A stretch of DNA of 64,000 nt, from the NCBI GenBank assembly GCA_001642415.1, contig LTDK01000173.1:186001-250000 (forward strand). Direction: 5' to 3'. Position 1 is the first letter of the stretch. The number at the start of each line of letters is the position of its first letter. Below the pieces are notes generated by a model, which did not search any database, was not told where the DNA came from, and saw nothing but the letters and a program-made list of their open reading frames with translations. Source of the DNA: Nematocida ironsii. Lineage: Eukaryota > Microsporidia. This document shows positions 10,801 to 19,043 of this stretch, piece by piece. Made by a program: the position numbers and the translations under genes.

Positions 10801-10884
10801 AAATGTGAAGAAATATACCTAGCAATAATTTCTTTATTTAAAAAGTATACCACAAACGAGCAGGCAGTTCTAGATAGTCAATAG
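7873..10884 (+). CDS. Large secreted protein, Nematocida large-gene-family type (member A)
   Basis: A 1003-residue protein with a hydrophobic signal segment at about 24-42, after a basic stretch. It is a paralog of the proteins at 15619-18375 and 33926-36661. Shared landmarks are an INP..GLSP segment near 58-66, SFTRFLREY then LYILASLFLLSEG near 160-190, YDEFLTGNFLCNPKMLIRTYFFEYI near 275-300, and a middle AMFFCFVFDP block near 430. It carries an SSASDETDSSASDKIG tandem near 330. No catalytic motif is visible. Nematocida genomes are known for expanded families of secreted proteins without outside relatives; placing this family among them is inference. Probably exported toward the host cell. 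Confidence 0.72.
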   Translation: MKERQSISKSIKQFIIRNTLNKNKSIVLLLITLIHSICAILVGDDISRADTIKLNSGLIINPKRGLSPSINYMTYSCGFMKNFRMYWYGIYQEWSLKKDMISKENKHTIEYSKNIQDWKVHKKIDEDRGKDRYLRKFAKQLINMFPSENRCFSIESVKMDSFTRFLREYNSTSDDLYILASLFLLSEGIAIPIEIIDDKENVGNKILTLKKNKETQNGFYFRLSLTIEDKTDGKHVSSKVYQKKTEEIIEFFKSLIVESSYYYLTIPEEFSMPATYDEFLTGNFLCNPKMLIRTYFFEYINIAETYEKFVMIVYDLIIDQITDNREDSSASDETDSSASDKIGADRLVNKFFLELEDTWNNIKNRRCYYADFCSFKKARDVCINTPFIDITYTPNCIDRPKYIQKEDRIVIDESSSSFQNCQNSILLAMFFCFVFDPATKKYNTDHLPNASNKLKSFFSKYTYIVKNISVAMKSKWSGVIDDLPSSKRNYNGDGSIANTGLLNILYMMSDLVGGMPEIEYTVNYIKYMLKEEEDSMKNIEKIKLELQELLQKVFSFLSRNKKVEVECNNPIIIAINKQGELKKDLAVNIGILYDTGLMWHGIRFTISNSYEENQLVEIIKKEKLDKKEEEYSKEQTSDDKSRFIISIDDIYSYIDAYPKMIINQFINMKIESYAISNLKLSFDMNKEKIVNSRCNNPNSLMLWGDLDDLEYKSHLIRMFSIHSSGETLRSDNPMVRFTSNLIGSIPLDDPIIRQRILSGCAYNKNYKTYYPQLDYDIHISHKTKLRLEELHSMMESLHHIKKIDNSAIIGSYMSLLQAYGKGKEIPYLFSSAHVLDSIIKEIKKPNYEPKYMPWKYQPKLNSEKSADHNIAGTEMQNLYITSIFNYIHGELTDAMPSPVGTNLNIIYVCWLYNIINSHFTFSVEDIKPICARINPYDLSREIEDVIGYKLSYKNTMCFIDFLEKNKLELFSNANSYKCEEIYLAIISLFKKYTTNEQAVLDSQ

Positions 10885-11448
10885 CTATATACTCCTAGTA
10901 GTATATAATATCTATAAAATAATTAGTATTTTTATACAATACTCTTTTAATTATTAAGATATATTTAAGGTATACTTTACAAAATAAATATTCTTTAATA
11001 GTAATTTGTAATTATTTTATGCTTTATGTAAGACATAAATAATATTTATTTTTAATAAACCATGCACAGTTCACATTTATTGTAAACCAGATGCTTTTAT
11101 ATAATTTTCATTGGCATTATTTATAATTCTAGCGTGAATGTGAATATCATAAATGATGCTAAACTCCATATTATTATCATGTGGACTGTTTTGTTATTTA
11201 TGTACGACTTAATGCCGCCTCTAAAGCATACATAATATATATAATAACATCTATATGCATAAATAACCAACAAAAAACCTCTGTGCTAAATAACTATAGT
11301 ATTGAGTTATAGAAAAGAATTTATATATTTACAGAGAGAAATGGCTATAAAATCAACTGGATACAAATTAATACCTATTAATTAACAAACTGTCAATTTG
11401 ATTTGTTAAATTTCTATATATAGAGAAGAAGACATTAGTTAACATTAA
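10885..11448. repeat. Spacer with the second arm of the inverted repeat (11025-11080)
   Basis: About 560 bases. The segment 11025-11080 matches the reverse complement of 7370-7435. Several further AT-rich stem candidates are present but none is distinctive, and I see no gene. Confidence 0.5.
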
Positions 11449-13077
11449 ATGAGATTTGCTAAAGAAATATATAAATTATTCCTTATTGTATTTGAAACAC
11501 ACTACGCTATGTGTGGGTTAATACCAAATAACACACACACAGTATATAATCCAATGGATGTGCAAGTACCCAATATAGATATATTCGGTAACTCACTAAA
11601 CACATCAATGCTAAATAATATAGACAACCAATCTAAGATCATTAACTCAGCAGCAAGAGTTGCCCGTGCTATTAACAGTGCAGAGGCTGCCTATTCTACA
11701 AAAACATCAAAAAAAACAATAGATGAGCTTATTTTAAGTAAAGAAAAAAGGTATAGAAATATAACTAAACTACATGATGTTGATTCTCTTGAAAATGATA
11801 TCGAAAAGAGCTATAAAAGATTAAAACTGATATTTAAAAAAACAAAAGGGCATGGAAAACATTTTAAATCATATGCTTTAAATGGTGCTTATAAACATCA
11901 AAATCCATGGACTAAAAAAATAAGATTAAATGGATTTTCATTGATAGGCCCTATTAACACAGAACTGGCGAGTATAATTACAAGTGAGCAGGCAAAAATA
12001 CATGCAGAAAAAGAAGAGTATAAACTCCCACTTCAAAAAAGCCGTGATAAATTTATTAATAGTAATATAGGTCAAAAGATTGGTACTAGGATTAATATCT
12101 TGAAGTATATTAATCAGGTTTTGGACAAAGAAATCCCTATTTCTCGTTCATTTCTTAATGAAAAATGGGTTATATACGACAATTTTTCAAAAAATCTGGC
12201 AATTTCATTTAATATGTTAAATATGATAAATTCAATCAGAATAAATAAAATCTTAGATACATTCAATGTACAAAGATTAATGAAATTTGATGATGAGGCT
12301 ATTAATAGAATGAACTACTACAAAGAAGTAAGAAATTTTGGATTAGATAAAACTGGTAGAAAATTGACTGCCGAAGAACGTGCACTAGACGAATTTAACT
12401 ACACTTTAAAATTTCCCGATGTATTCAAAGCAAGTATTTCAAATGTTAAATACAAAAAAACTATTATTTCTTTCATGTGTATACAAATACTTAATTTTAT
12501 TTTGGAGTTTAAAGAAGCTCCAAAGCTAACAACTATACCCGAAAAAATTCAAACCTCCACATTGCATGATTTCAAACAGGCGTATGTATACGCATTGGAT
12601 TCACTAGACAGTTTAAAATACGTGAGTGCATACAGCTTTGACAATGACAAACTATATGAGATAGAAAATCATTTTGCAAAGTGTATAATGAGATATTTAA
12701 AAGGAGAGAAAAAAATAATTAATTATTTGGTAGATCTTAAAAAGAATATAGATAGTGATTTATCTTTGGTTGAATCTAGAAGACCCAGAAGTTCTAATGT
12801 AGAAATCATGTTATCTACACGTAACAAGGAGAATATAAAAACATTAGATTTAATTTCTATTTATAACTTTTTTTTGACTTTTGAAAGAAACCTCTGTGAT
12901 AGCGAGTTGGCAAGCCTACATGATTTGGTTAATTCAATTCCAAATATCCCACAGAGAAATATGTACCCCTCCATACGATACTCTACATACCTTAGTAAAG
13001 AAACAGAAAATCGTGATATAATTGATGAAATAATAGAGAAATATCAAGAAAAGCTAAAAATATTCAAAATATACTGA
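11449..13077 (+). CDS. Secreted or membrane-associated unknown protein
   Basis: A 542-residue lysine- and asparagine-rich protein. The first ~22 residues (basic start, then LFLIVF and a cysteine) look like a signal peptide. The rest is predicted mainly helical, without membrane spans or recognised motifs. It lies between two secreted-family members and shares the same 3' flanking repeat fragment. It shows no clear similarity to the ~900-residue family, so it may be a separate lineage-specific secreted protein. Confidence 0.6.
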   Translation: MRFAKEIYKLFLIVFETHYAMCGLIPNNTHTVYNPMDVQVPNIDIFGNSLNTSMLNNIDNQSKIINSAARVARAINSAEAAYSTKTSKKTIDELILSKEKRYRNITKLHDVDSLENDIEKSYKRLKLIFKKTKGHGKHFKSYALNGAYKHQNPWTKKIRLNGFSLIGPINTELASIITSEQAKIHAEKEEYKLPLQKSRDKFINSNIGQKIGTRINILKYINQVLDKEIPISRSFLNEKWVIYDNFSKNLAISFNMLNMINSIRINKILDTFNVQRLMKFDDEAINRMNYYKEVRNFGLDKTGRKLTAEERALDEFNYTLKFPDVFKASISNVKYKKTIISFMCIQILNFILEFKEAPKLTTIPEKIQTSTLHDFKQAYVYALDSLDSLKYVSAYSFDNDKLYEIENHFAKCIMRYLKGEKKIINYLVDLKKNIDSDLSLVESRRPRSSNVEIMLSTRNKENIKTLDLISIYNFFLTFERNLCDSELASLHDLVNSIPNIPQRNMYPSIRYSTYLSKETENRDIIDEIIEKYQEKLKIFKIY

Positions 13078-13808
13078 ATGCTGTTCTTTTATAAAGAACA
13101 ACTCTTTAAAGACTGTCTAAATAATAAAATTAATACATAAATAATATTATTTTTAATAAATCATGTTTATATTACAAAAATAATAATTACCATTTGAAAG
13201 CTTCTATAAATTATTTATTGTTCTTAAAATGTTTTAATTGTGAAGAGGAGAGGGGGGTCTTCAATATTCTATGAATGAATCCCTTTAATCCAAAATTTAT
13301 TTATTTATTTTCTTCATCAAAAACATAATATCATACTTTTCTAGCAAATAACTAAGTTTCTTTGCATATTCGGGATTTTTGTCAACCATACAGTTGTTTT
13401 CTTAGGAAAAGGCATTCTTAAACTTTGACTTTTATTGAAATTGTATACGTATTTATAGACCGTATAATCAATTTAATTTATGTTGACATGTTGTGTCAAC
13501 AATAACTTTTGATCTAATCTGTGCCGTCATGTTTATGTAAACATTCCGATAACTCATGTCATGCTACACAAATGCTAGTCTTAGCATACAACAACTAGTA
13601 TTAATATAGTAATATATAAGTTATCTAAATATTTACATAAACATGGAAGTATAAATTAAATTGATTGTATGGGTAAATATTCAAATTTCAATAAACATCA
13701 AAGTATTTTAATGAGCTTTTATAAAAATCAACTGTGTGCTAGGGGTAATTTAAACAGAAATATTTTAATTTGTCAGTTAAAATCTAAATACGGAGAAATT
13801 TGATTTTT
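13078..13808. other. Spacer with a repeat fragment and a possible gene remnant
   Basis: About 730 bases. 13123-13160 resembles the repeat at 11025-11080. A purine run GAGGAGAGGGGGG lies near 13242-13257 and can fold with flanking GAAGA and TCTTC. On the minus strand a short open frame around 13310-13400 reads MVDKNPEYAKKLSYLLEKYD and looks protein-like but is only about 30 codons, with stops on both sides; it may be the remnant of a decayed gene. Confidence 0.4.
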
Positions 13809-14996
13809 ATGGAAAATTCTAATCAATTGAAGCTAAGAGAGAAATTGCAAGAAGTTTTGCCACATATGTTGAATAGTGGAATAAGCACAAATTATTTCCG
13901 CGATGAACTGATAAATGTAATAACAAGCATATACAAGAAAGAGACGGCATTTCATGAAAAATATGCATCATTAAGTAATTTTGGATATAATATATTTACT
14001 TCAGAGATATCACATATAATTGGTAATTTAGACAGTGAGTATAATGAAGAACAAATTGTATCAATGGTTAACAATTCAATAAAAAATCTAGAAATAGCTA
14101 TGGATGTTATACAGAAAGCAGCAGAATCAAAAATGAAAAATGAAAAGCAAAGAGCAGCATATTATGATATGATAAATAATAATCATGTAACAACAGATTG
14201 GGCTTATTTATATAAGTATGAATTCTTATATAATATTGTAAGAAGAATAGACACTAAGAAAAATAATTTTGAAGTAATTGAAAAAAAATATGCTGATGTA
14301 ATGAATAATATATTTGAGCTAACTGAGAATAAAGAGTGTTCAAGATTTCAAAGAGCTATGGATATACTATCAACCCATGGAGATAATATTTCTATACTTA
14401 ATGATGACAGGTACAGACAAGAAGAAAATATGGAGAAACTTGGTTTAAATATTGATGATGTTTATTCGCTGCAATTATTTGCGGAATTTGAGAAATTTGA
14501 TGGGCCATCAATTATAAAACATATATATGATTCAATAGGAATTGAGGATAGCAAAGGCCAGCAATATAATTTTTATGACATTGCAGTTAGTCTAAATCAT
14601 TTCAGAAATACAACTAAAGAAGATTTATTAGCAGATAACAAAAGTTGCATAGATGGGTTTAAAAAAGATTTAGATATACTTAAAAGAACAAAAGCAGTAT
14701 TTATTAATGAAGATATTCTAAATAATGCTAGCATTACATTGATGGGATTTGGTATTAATACAGATGCATTTAAAAATAATGTAGTTCAACTATACTTAGA
14801 AAGTGTAAGAAAACAAATTTCTAGTATTAGTGGATCAGATGTTAATATTGCTACAAGAAATACAGAAAACATACAGCATAGTAATAGGTCCAGTAGTATA
14901 AGAAAATATGCTATTTCTATTATAGCAGTTATTTCTATTTTATTATTTACTTTATTCTTTTTAAAACTATTCTTTAATAATCCAATATCCTTATAA
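13809..14996 (+). CDS. C-terminally anchored unknown protein (intact paralog of 31745-32944)
   Basis: 395 residues from the ATG at 13809; the upstream in-frame TTG at 13800 is not a likely start. The protein is helical and charged, with a single hydrophobic segment near the end (about 363-386, AISIIAVISILLFTLFF), typical of tail-anchored or type-I membrane topology. It has a paralog at 31745-32944 sharing a stretch of the form ELTE..(E/K)YSR.QR.(M/L)DIL...HGDN (near 175-200) and the C-terminal anchor. No known domain is seen. It sits in the accessory block, just upstream of a secreted-family gene. Confidence 0.62.
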   Translation: MENSNQLKLREKLQEVLPHMLNSGISTNYFRDELINVITSIYKKETAFHEKYASLSNFGYNIFTSEISHIIGNLDSEYNEEQIVSMVNNSIKNLEIAMDVIQKAAESKMKNEKQRAAYYDMINNNHVTTDWAYLYKYEFLYNIVRRIDTKKNNFEVIEKKYADVMNNIFELTENKECSRFQRAMDILSTHGDNISILNDDRYRQEENMEKLGLNIDDVYSLQLFAEFEKFDGPSIIKHIYDSIGIEDSKGQQYNFYDIAVSLNHFRNTTKEDLLADNKSCIDGFKKDLDILKRTKAVFINEDILNNASITLMGFGINTDAFKNNVVQLYLESVRKQISSISGSDVNIATRNTENIQHSNRSSSIRKYAISIIAVISILLFTLFFLKLFFNNPISL

Positions 14997-15618
14997 ATAG
15001 AATATTTTAAATTAGTATAAAAATAAAAAAGTCTTTTCTTTATAATTAAAAAAGTACACATTCATTAAAAATATTTTTATAAAGAGTAAATACACCAAAA
15101 TTATATAAATATATATTATACAGTATAATGCACATACTATAGATATATATTGTGGACGCGTAGAGACCATATACACCACAAAGGAGACATTGATACATAC
15201 AGTATACAATATAACAATTGGTGTGATAATAATATATATACGCATTATTTAGGATATGAGCATGCCTATCACAATCATAAACAATAGTGATAGAAGCTGT
15301 ATAAGACTTGCTAGAATTCAATAAATATGAAGTTTAGTTATGACATCTATTAGTTTGCATTCAACAAGAGAGAAACTCCGCTCTATTATTTAATGCACCC
15401 ATGAGAAGATGCAGTTACTTCAAAAATAATACAGTTTAAAATAGATAGGTGAAGAAAAGAAAAGTCCTTTATTTATAGACATTAGGACATATGAGTATCT
15501 ATAGATATGGGACTCTGGTGACACTTGCTGTATTTTTCTGTTTTTTAATGAATTTCGGGCTATATAAAAATAAAAAAATCAAATTAAGTAATAAAAAATA
15601 TTTTATTTTATTCCCTGA
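14997..15618. repeat. Spacer with flanking repeat copy A (about 15130-15330)
   Basis: About 620 bases. Open frames on the minus strand (15012-15321) are tyrosine-rich chance frames. The segment from about 15170 to 15328 is recognisably similar to 18500-18650, which follows the next gene: both contain an ACAATT(G/A)GTGTGATA core, a TATA(T/C)GCATT segment, and end in TTCAATAAATAT or CTCAATAAATAT. The TTTCGGGCTAT element lies at 15553-15563. Confidence 0.5.
15553..15563 (+). promoter_or_regulatory. GGG-type motif TTTCGGGCTAT
   Basis: TTTCGGGCTAT followed by ATAAAAATAAAA lies 56 bases upstream of the secreted-family gene at 15619. A CCC triplet is also present at 15613-15615, four bases before the ATG. 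Confidence 0.4.
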
Positions 15619-18375
15619 ATGAAAACCCGTGTGATTATAAAGCTACTAGTAATGATATACACAGTATGTGCAAGGCTTGAGATATGCGATATAAAGGAAA
15701 TAGAAGAGAATGGTTTTACTGCATGGCTAGGGAACTTATTAATAAATCCAGATGGACCATTGAATCCGCTCAGAGGATATATTTTTAATAAGAACGGACT
15801 ATTGTATAACAAGAGATTTTTTTCTCCTGGGGTAAGGATAGATTATAGTTTGAAAAAATATAACAATTTGGCAGAGAGAGTGGGCGGTTACAAATTCGTA
15901 TTCAGAAGAAATCCAGAAAGCGACAGGCTATATATAAACAACAATACTATAGGTGGAGTTAACACTGGATTAGAGTATTTGTCTGAATTTCATCAGAAAA
16001 TGATATATATGTTTCCATGTGTAAATGGCATTATTTCTATTGAACCGCATAAAAACAACTCGTTTACTCAGTTTCTAAGAAAACATAGCAGCAGGCCCGA
16101 CAGTATATACCTTCTTGCTGCACTACTAGTTCTTTCAGAGGGAGTTGATGTTCCCATTGAAATAGACAAGAGCATAGGAGGAAGTGAGAGAATATTTCTA
16201 AAAAATGAAAACTTTGTTTTTATTAACCTGCCATTATGGCTGGAGAGCATTGAAGCAGATGCGTCTAAAAAGAAAATTTATCAGAAGGAAACAGAAGGGA
16301 TTGTACTATTCTTTAAGAAGCTGTGTAGAGAGCCCTTTTTATCCGAAGTAAAAAGGCGTGAAGAGCCTGATAGTCAAGAAGAGTTTTATAATGGTGAATT
16401 CCTTGACAGTCCAAAGTTCCTTATACAGTCGTATATTTTTGAATACATAGATAGTATAGAGCAGTACAGGAAGTTTATATCAGCTGTAAGAGTTTTTCTA
16501 ATAGATTTCGAATTATATCCAGGAATAACAGAAGAGCAGAGGGAACATATTAATAACACTATAAATCGTTGTTTTATAGAAAAAAATCCAGACAATAGTA
16601 TTAAGAATACTTATGCAGCAGATATTTACAATATTAAAACTAAAATACGCAATGAAGCAATTCTTCCCTTTACATGTCCCATGATGGTACCTTCTTACAC
16701 CCGTATACCAGAGAATATTCTAGAGAACTCAGAGGATTCTATACAAGATTTGGTACTGCAGTACACTAATTATGTGGAGACAGTGCTTTTGAACCTGTTC
16801 ATGTGCCTTGCATACAATCCAGAAGCCAACAAATGCTCAACTGAATATATGTATGGTGCCTCTACTGCACTAATAGAATTTTTTAATAAGTACTTAGTGC
16901 CCACAGAGAGTGTAAGCCAGGCTAAGCACAGAGACTGGTGCAAAGTTGTATCAAAGTTGAACAATCCAAACATTAGGTATGTAAGAGAGAGTAGAACAAT
17001 GCTGTATGGTGGATTTCTGAATATTTTATATGTGATATATGAACTGTTTCCATTAAATAATGCTATACGTAGTACTATAATGAATACAATTAATACTCCA
17101 TATAATACAAACTTAGAAAGAACAAAGAAATTAGAAGAACTATTTCTGCATATTCTCAATCGTTGCTTAGCAGGAAATCATCAAATAAGTATTGGCGCGT
17201 CATCATTAATACCCCATTTAGAAAACAATCAGATTATTGATATATTTGGAAATATTATATTTGTTTTTGAGAGGAATGGCAAAAGAGAAAGTATAAAACT
17301 AACTACTTTCCCAACACAGTCTAGGTTTATATTACTATCCAAATTTAGAGATTATTCTGAAGATATAAAAAATGAACTTAAGGGCCTTAAAGAGAAGTAT
17401 TCCAATATAAATAAGTACACTGGAAATATAATTAGTAACTATTTAAATAACGCTATAGAGTCACTTAAGAAAAAAACACTAGAGCAGAATCTGTGTATGC
17501 TTAATAATATACTAAAGAATGAAAATATTCGAAATAGGCTATTTTTATATGGGCGTATAAATAATATAGACTATAAAGCAGCTATAATTAATTACTTCTG
17601 CATTACAAACAGAGACAAAGTAAGAAATAGTCAACTATTGCGTATTATTAAAAATATTATAGGAAATACATTTATTAATAATCTAGAAGAGAGAAAGAAA
17701 ATACTTCCACAGATAATGTATTTTACTGATTATGAAAGATTGTTTTCAAATATTGAATATGATTTAGTAAATATGCCTACAGAAGAAATTAGTAACGATT
17801 TACTTAGTAGCTTAGTAGAAAGTATGATTTATATAAACCATTCTAAAGAAGCGTTCTTAGAATATTTCAGCTATTTCTTGAGGAAATCTATTCATTATAA
17901 GCAAGAATTGAGAATATTTGGAGTATCAGATTCTTTTAAAGCAATATTTATTAAAGCAACAGAAAAGTATGGGTTTAGTATACTAACAGAAATAATGCAG
18001 AAAATGAAAGAATGCATCGAATCAAATCCAACAACATCATTAAATGATGTTTGGTTTGCATGGTTATGTTATTCATGTACGAATATTAATAATCCCATGT
18101 TTATTAATTTTATTTATGCATATTTAGATCCTATGCGTATTAATAATGAGTATATAGCCCGAAATACTATTACATTAAAAAATAGATCTAAACAGATTTT
18201 ATCTGCCCTAGAAAAAGAGAAAACTTCACTTTACATTGAAAATAATCCTGTGAGTAAAGAAAAGTATGACAGACTTACAAGTATTTTCAAATTCCAACTT
18301 GGCACTGAACTGGGCAGATTAAGCTTATCTGAATTGTTCTCTAGGAAAAGAAACATTCATGGTAATCCAGTATAA
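15619..18375 (+). CDS. Large secreted protein, Nematocida large-gene-family type (member B)
   Basis: A 918-residue paralog of the protein at 7873-10884. A signal peptide covers about residues 1-18 (KLLVMIYTVCA). Shared landmarks are LINPDGPLNPLRG at about 41-53, SFTQFLRK and then LLAALLVLSEGVDVPIEI near 150-187, EEFYNGEFLDSPKFLIQSYIFEYI near 254-277, LFMCLAYNPEANKCSTEY near 394-411, and GGFLNILYVIYEL in the middle. No membrane span beyond the signal and no catalytic motif. It follows a tail-anchored gene and is flanked on both sides by related non-coding repeats, suggesting duplication as a unit. Confidence 0.73.
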   Translation: MKTRVIIKLLVMIYTVCARLEICDIKEIEENGFTAWLGNLLINPDGPLNPLRGYIFNKNGLLYNKRFFSPGVRIDYSLKKYNNLAERVGGYKFVFRRNPESDRLYINNNTIGGVNTGLEYLSEFHQKMIYMFPCVNGIISIEPHKNNSFTQFLRKHSSRPDSIYLLAALLVLSEGVDVPIEIDKSIGGSERIFLKNENFVFINLPLWLESIEADASKKKIYQKETEGIVLFFKKLCREPFLSEVKRREEPDSQEEFYNGEFLDSPKFLIQSYIFEYIDSIEQYRKFISAVRVFLIDFELYPGITEEQREHINNTINRCFIEKNPDNSIKNTYAADIYNIKTKIRNEAILPFTCPMMVPSYTRIPENILENSEDSIQDLVLQYTNYVETVLLNLFMCLAYNPEANKCSTEYMYGASTALIEFFNKYLVPTESVSQAKHRDWCKVVSKLNNPNIRYVRESRTMLYGGFLNILYVIYELFPLNNAIRSTIMNTINTPYNTNLERTKKLEELFLHILNRCLAGNHQISIGASSLIPHLENNQIIDIFGNIIFVFERNGKRESIKLTTFPTQSRFILLSKFRDYSEDIKNELKGLKEKYSNINKYTGNIISNYLNNAIESLKKKTLEQNLCMLNNILKNENIRNRLFLYGRINNIDYKAAIINYFCITNRDKVRNSQLLRIIKNIIGNTFINNLEERKKILPQIMYFTDYERLFSNIEYDLVNMPTEEISNDLLSSLVESMIYINHSKEAFLEYFSYFLRKSIHYKQELRIFGVSDSFKAIFIKATEKYGFSILTEIMQKMKECIESNPTTSLNDVWFAWLCYSCTNINNPMFINFIYAYLDPMRINNEYIARNTITLKNRSKQILSALEKEKTSLYIENNPVSKEKYDRLTSIFKFQLGTELGRLSLSELFSRKRNIHGNPV

Positions 18376-18718
18376 ATTATTATTATATTGCTATTATAGA
18401 ATAAAATAGATTTTGATTTATTGTGATTATTACCTTATGGTATAAATACACTACCGTGCGATTACTTATATGGGCATTTTCTGAGTGTTTATAGAATACT
18501 ATACACATCTCAGAGGTGTCATTCCTACTTACAGCATATAATGAAACAATTAGTGTGATAGTAATATATGCATTTCGAGTATAGGGGTGCTTATTATGAT
18601 AATGAATAATAGTAATATAAACTATGCAAGTTCTTAAACTCAATAAATATCATATTCGAGTTATATTTCGATATATATATATAATCCAAATGTATATTCT
18701 TTATAATAATATAATACT
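18376..18718. repeat. Spacer with flanking repeat copy B (about 18500-18650)
   Basis: About 340 bases between two convergent genes. The segment 18500-18650 aligns with 15170-15328 at perhaps two-thirds identity by eye. The open frame at 18383-18643 on the minus strand is probably a by-product of this repeat. Confidence 0.45.
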
Positions 18719-19015
18719 TTATTCTTTAAGTTTTTTTATCTTTTCGTATATATATAGGAATATTACAGTGCCTATAATTAGAACAATTAAAACAGCTAGT
18801 CCTATCCACAGAAAACTCTTTCTGAGCAGTCTGTTCTTTGCTGAATGGGTTTGTTCTTGAAGCCCTGAAAGAGACTCGTTTAGCTGTTCTGAGTCCTTTT
18901 CTAATGATGAAATTGAGGCCCCTCTCTTTTTTTCTTCTTTTATTGCATCTTTTATTTCACTTTGTGCATCTTCTAACTCTTTCTCTACTTTTTGCTGTGT
19001 TTCCTTTTGTTTCAT
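18719..19015 (-). CDS. Tail-anchored coiled-coil protein, SNARE-like
   Basis: A 98-residue protein: a charged coiled coil (residues 8-66) with hydrophobic residues in a 3-4 spacing (L14, I21, I35, L38, L45, L49, L52, L63) directly followed by a 22-residue membrane tail (about 69-91) and a short lysine-rich end. This is the layout of a SNARE such as synaptobrevin or Bet1. The heptad register covers about 16 layers, the SNARE length, but the central position falls on Ile35 rather than Gln or Arg, with Arg31 one layer away. It is therefore SNARE-like, not assigned to a class. It is downstream of BRF1 on the same strand, 28 bases away. Confidence 0.55.
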   Translation of the reverse strand: MKQKETQQKVEKELEDAQSEIKDAIKEEKKRGASISSLEKDSEQLNESLSGLQEQTHSAKNRLLRKSFLWIGLAVLIVLIIGTVIFLYIYEKIKKLKE

Positions 19016-19043
19016 GTGTCAGTGGCTGGTTATTCTGAATTTA

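Noticed and set aside
13800..13808. Upstream start of the tail-anchored protein
   Set aside because: The codon is TTG; the ATG at 13809 is the plausible start. The same reasoning moved the starts at 23263, 23288 and 24948.
15012..15321. Overlapping tyrosine-rich small proteins downstream of the tail-anchored gene
   Set aside because: Low-complexity AT-driven frames without start context; the DNA similarity to 18500-18650 is better explained as a non-coding repeat.
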